From the NCBI GenBank assembly GCA_017560605.1, contig JAFZEQ010000009.1:1-16635 (forward strand): DNA of 16,635 nucleotides. The letters run 5' to 3'. Both the position numbers and the translations under genes were made by a program. The notes under the pieces were generated by a model that searched no databases, was not told where the DNA came from, and was given only the letters and a program-made list of their open reading frames with translations. Position 1 is the first letter of the stretch, and each line of letters opens with the position of its first letter. Origin of the DNA: Paludibacteraceae bacterium (GTDB lineage Bacteria; Bacteroidota; Bacteroidia; Bacteroidales; Paludibacteraceae). Positions 16,276 through 16,635 of the stretch are shown piece after piece.

Positions 16276-16635
16276 TAAAAATGAAGACAAAAAGTATTCT
16301 TTTTAGCGTTTTGGCAATAATTGCCGTTACAATGACATCGTGCTGGGAGAATCCTGCACCAGAACAAGTGTTCAATGAGGAAGATTTGCAAGGATTATGG
16401 GCAAAAACGAATGCTAGCTATTCGGATTCTGTACCTGTAGTTTTTGTGCGCTTTACCGACGAAATAGACTCAACTGGCGAGTATAAGTACGGTCGTGAGT
16501 GGGACGAGAGTGAAGATATCTACGAAGAAGATCTCAAGCCATACGGCAATGGATGGTTTAAGTATAAGTTGGATATAAAGAACGATCTAACTGAAATACA
16601 CTTGATGGATAATGGTGGTGCGGATGTGCCTAAAA
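16272..16635 (+). CDS. Putative lipoprotein, possibly lipocalin-like (runs off the right edge)
   Basis: An open frame starts at the ATG at 16272, overlapping the ileS stop as ATGA, and stays open to the end of the window (121 codons). The ATG at 16281 (MKTKSILFSV) is an equally good start. A hydrophobic stretch is followed by MTSC, a relaxed lipobox as often seen in Bacteroidota; Cys is residue 24 from 16272 or 21 from 16281. The mature part is acidic and includes LQGLWAKTN, VVFVRFTDE and NGWFKYKLDIKNDLTEIHL. The LxGxW motif followed by beta-strand-like segments hints at a lipocalin-like fold, but the protein is incomplete and this is a guess. The 4-bp overlap suggests co-translation with ileS. 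Confidence 0.7.
   Translation, partial: MIKMKTKSILFSVLAIIAVTMTSCWENPAPEQVFNEEDLQGLWAKTNASYSDSVPVVFVRFTDEIDSTGEYKYGREWDESEDIYEEDLKPYGNGWFKYKLDIKNDLTEIHLMDNGGADVPK

Overview
The window looks like a chromosomal segment of a member of the Bacteroidota, probably order Bacteroidales. The evidence is AT-rich DNA, four promoters of the Bacteroides type (TTTG near -33 and TAnnTTTG near -7, all with a 20-bp spacer), almost no Shine-Dalgarno sequences, and family content typical of the group: DUF1343/NamZ, a large secreted TPR protein paired with an outer-membrane beta-barrel, and an eukaryote-like isoleucyl-tRNA synthetase. No mobile element, CRISPR array, rRNA or tRNA was seen.

Left part (1-3480): a divergent amino-sugar cluster. 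A partial GH20 beta-N-acetylhexosaminidase runs leftward off the edge. A NamZ-type exo-N-acetylmuramidase followed by a sodium/solute symporter runs rightward. The two promoters overlap, and both -33 boxes are the arms of one perfect 16-bp palindrome. Together the genes suggest cleavage of GlcNAc/MurNAc-containing peptidoglycan fragments and uptake of a released product. A perfect 16-bp hairpin at 3427-3464 separates this unit from the convergent genes.

Middle part (3483-12583): six leftward genes with small or no gaps, in transcription order potA, potB, potC, potD, a 969-residue TPR protein and a 560-residue outer-membrane beta-barrel. PotA carries a duplicated C-terminal regulatory module. 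PotD has an extra C-terminal membrane anchor with a strongly basic tail.

Right part (12584-16635): a 353-bp divergent intergenic region holds the pot promoter, four 11-bp-phased CGGG repeats and the ileS promoter. It is followed by ileS (type 2 IleRS), whose class I signature HxGH is replaced by GIHH, the variant linked to mupirocin hyper-resistance. A lipoprotein gene overlaps the ileS stop by 4 bp and runs off the right edge.

The least expected pattern is a set of short tandem heptamer arrays, each exactly four units (28 bp). They occur inside the GH20 gene, between namZ and the symporter, and inside ileS. A related 2 x 15-bp duplication lies elsewhere in ileS. In the coding cases they are translated and appear to sit in loop or linker regions. 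I could not compare with other genomes, so their spread is untested.
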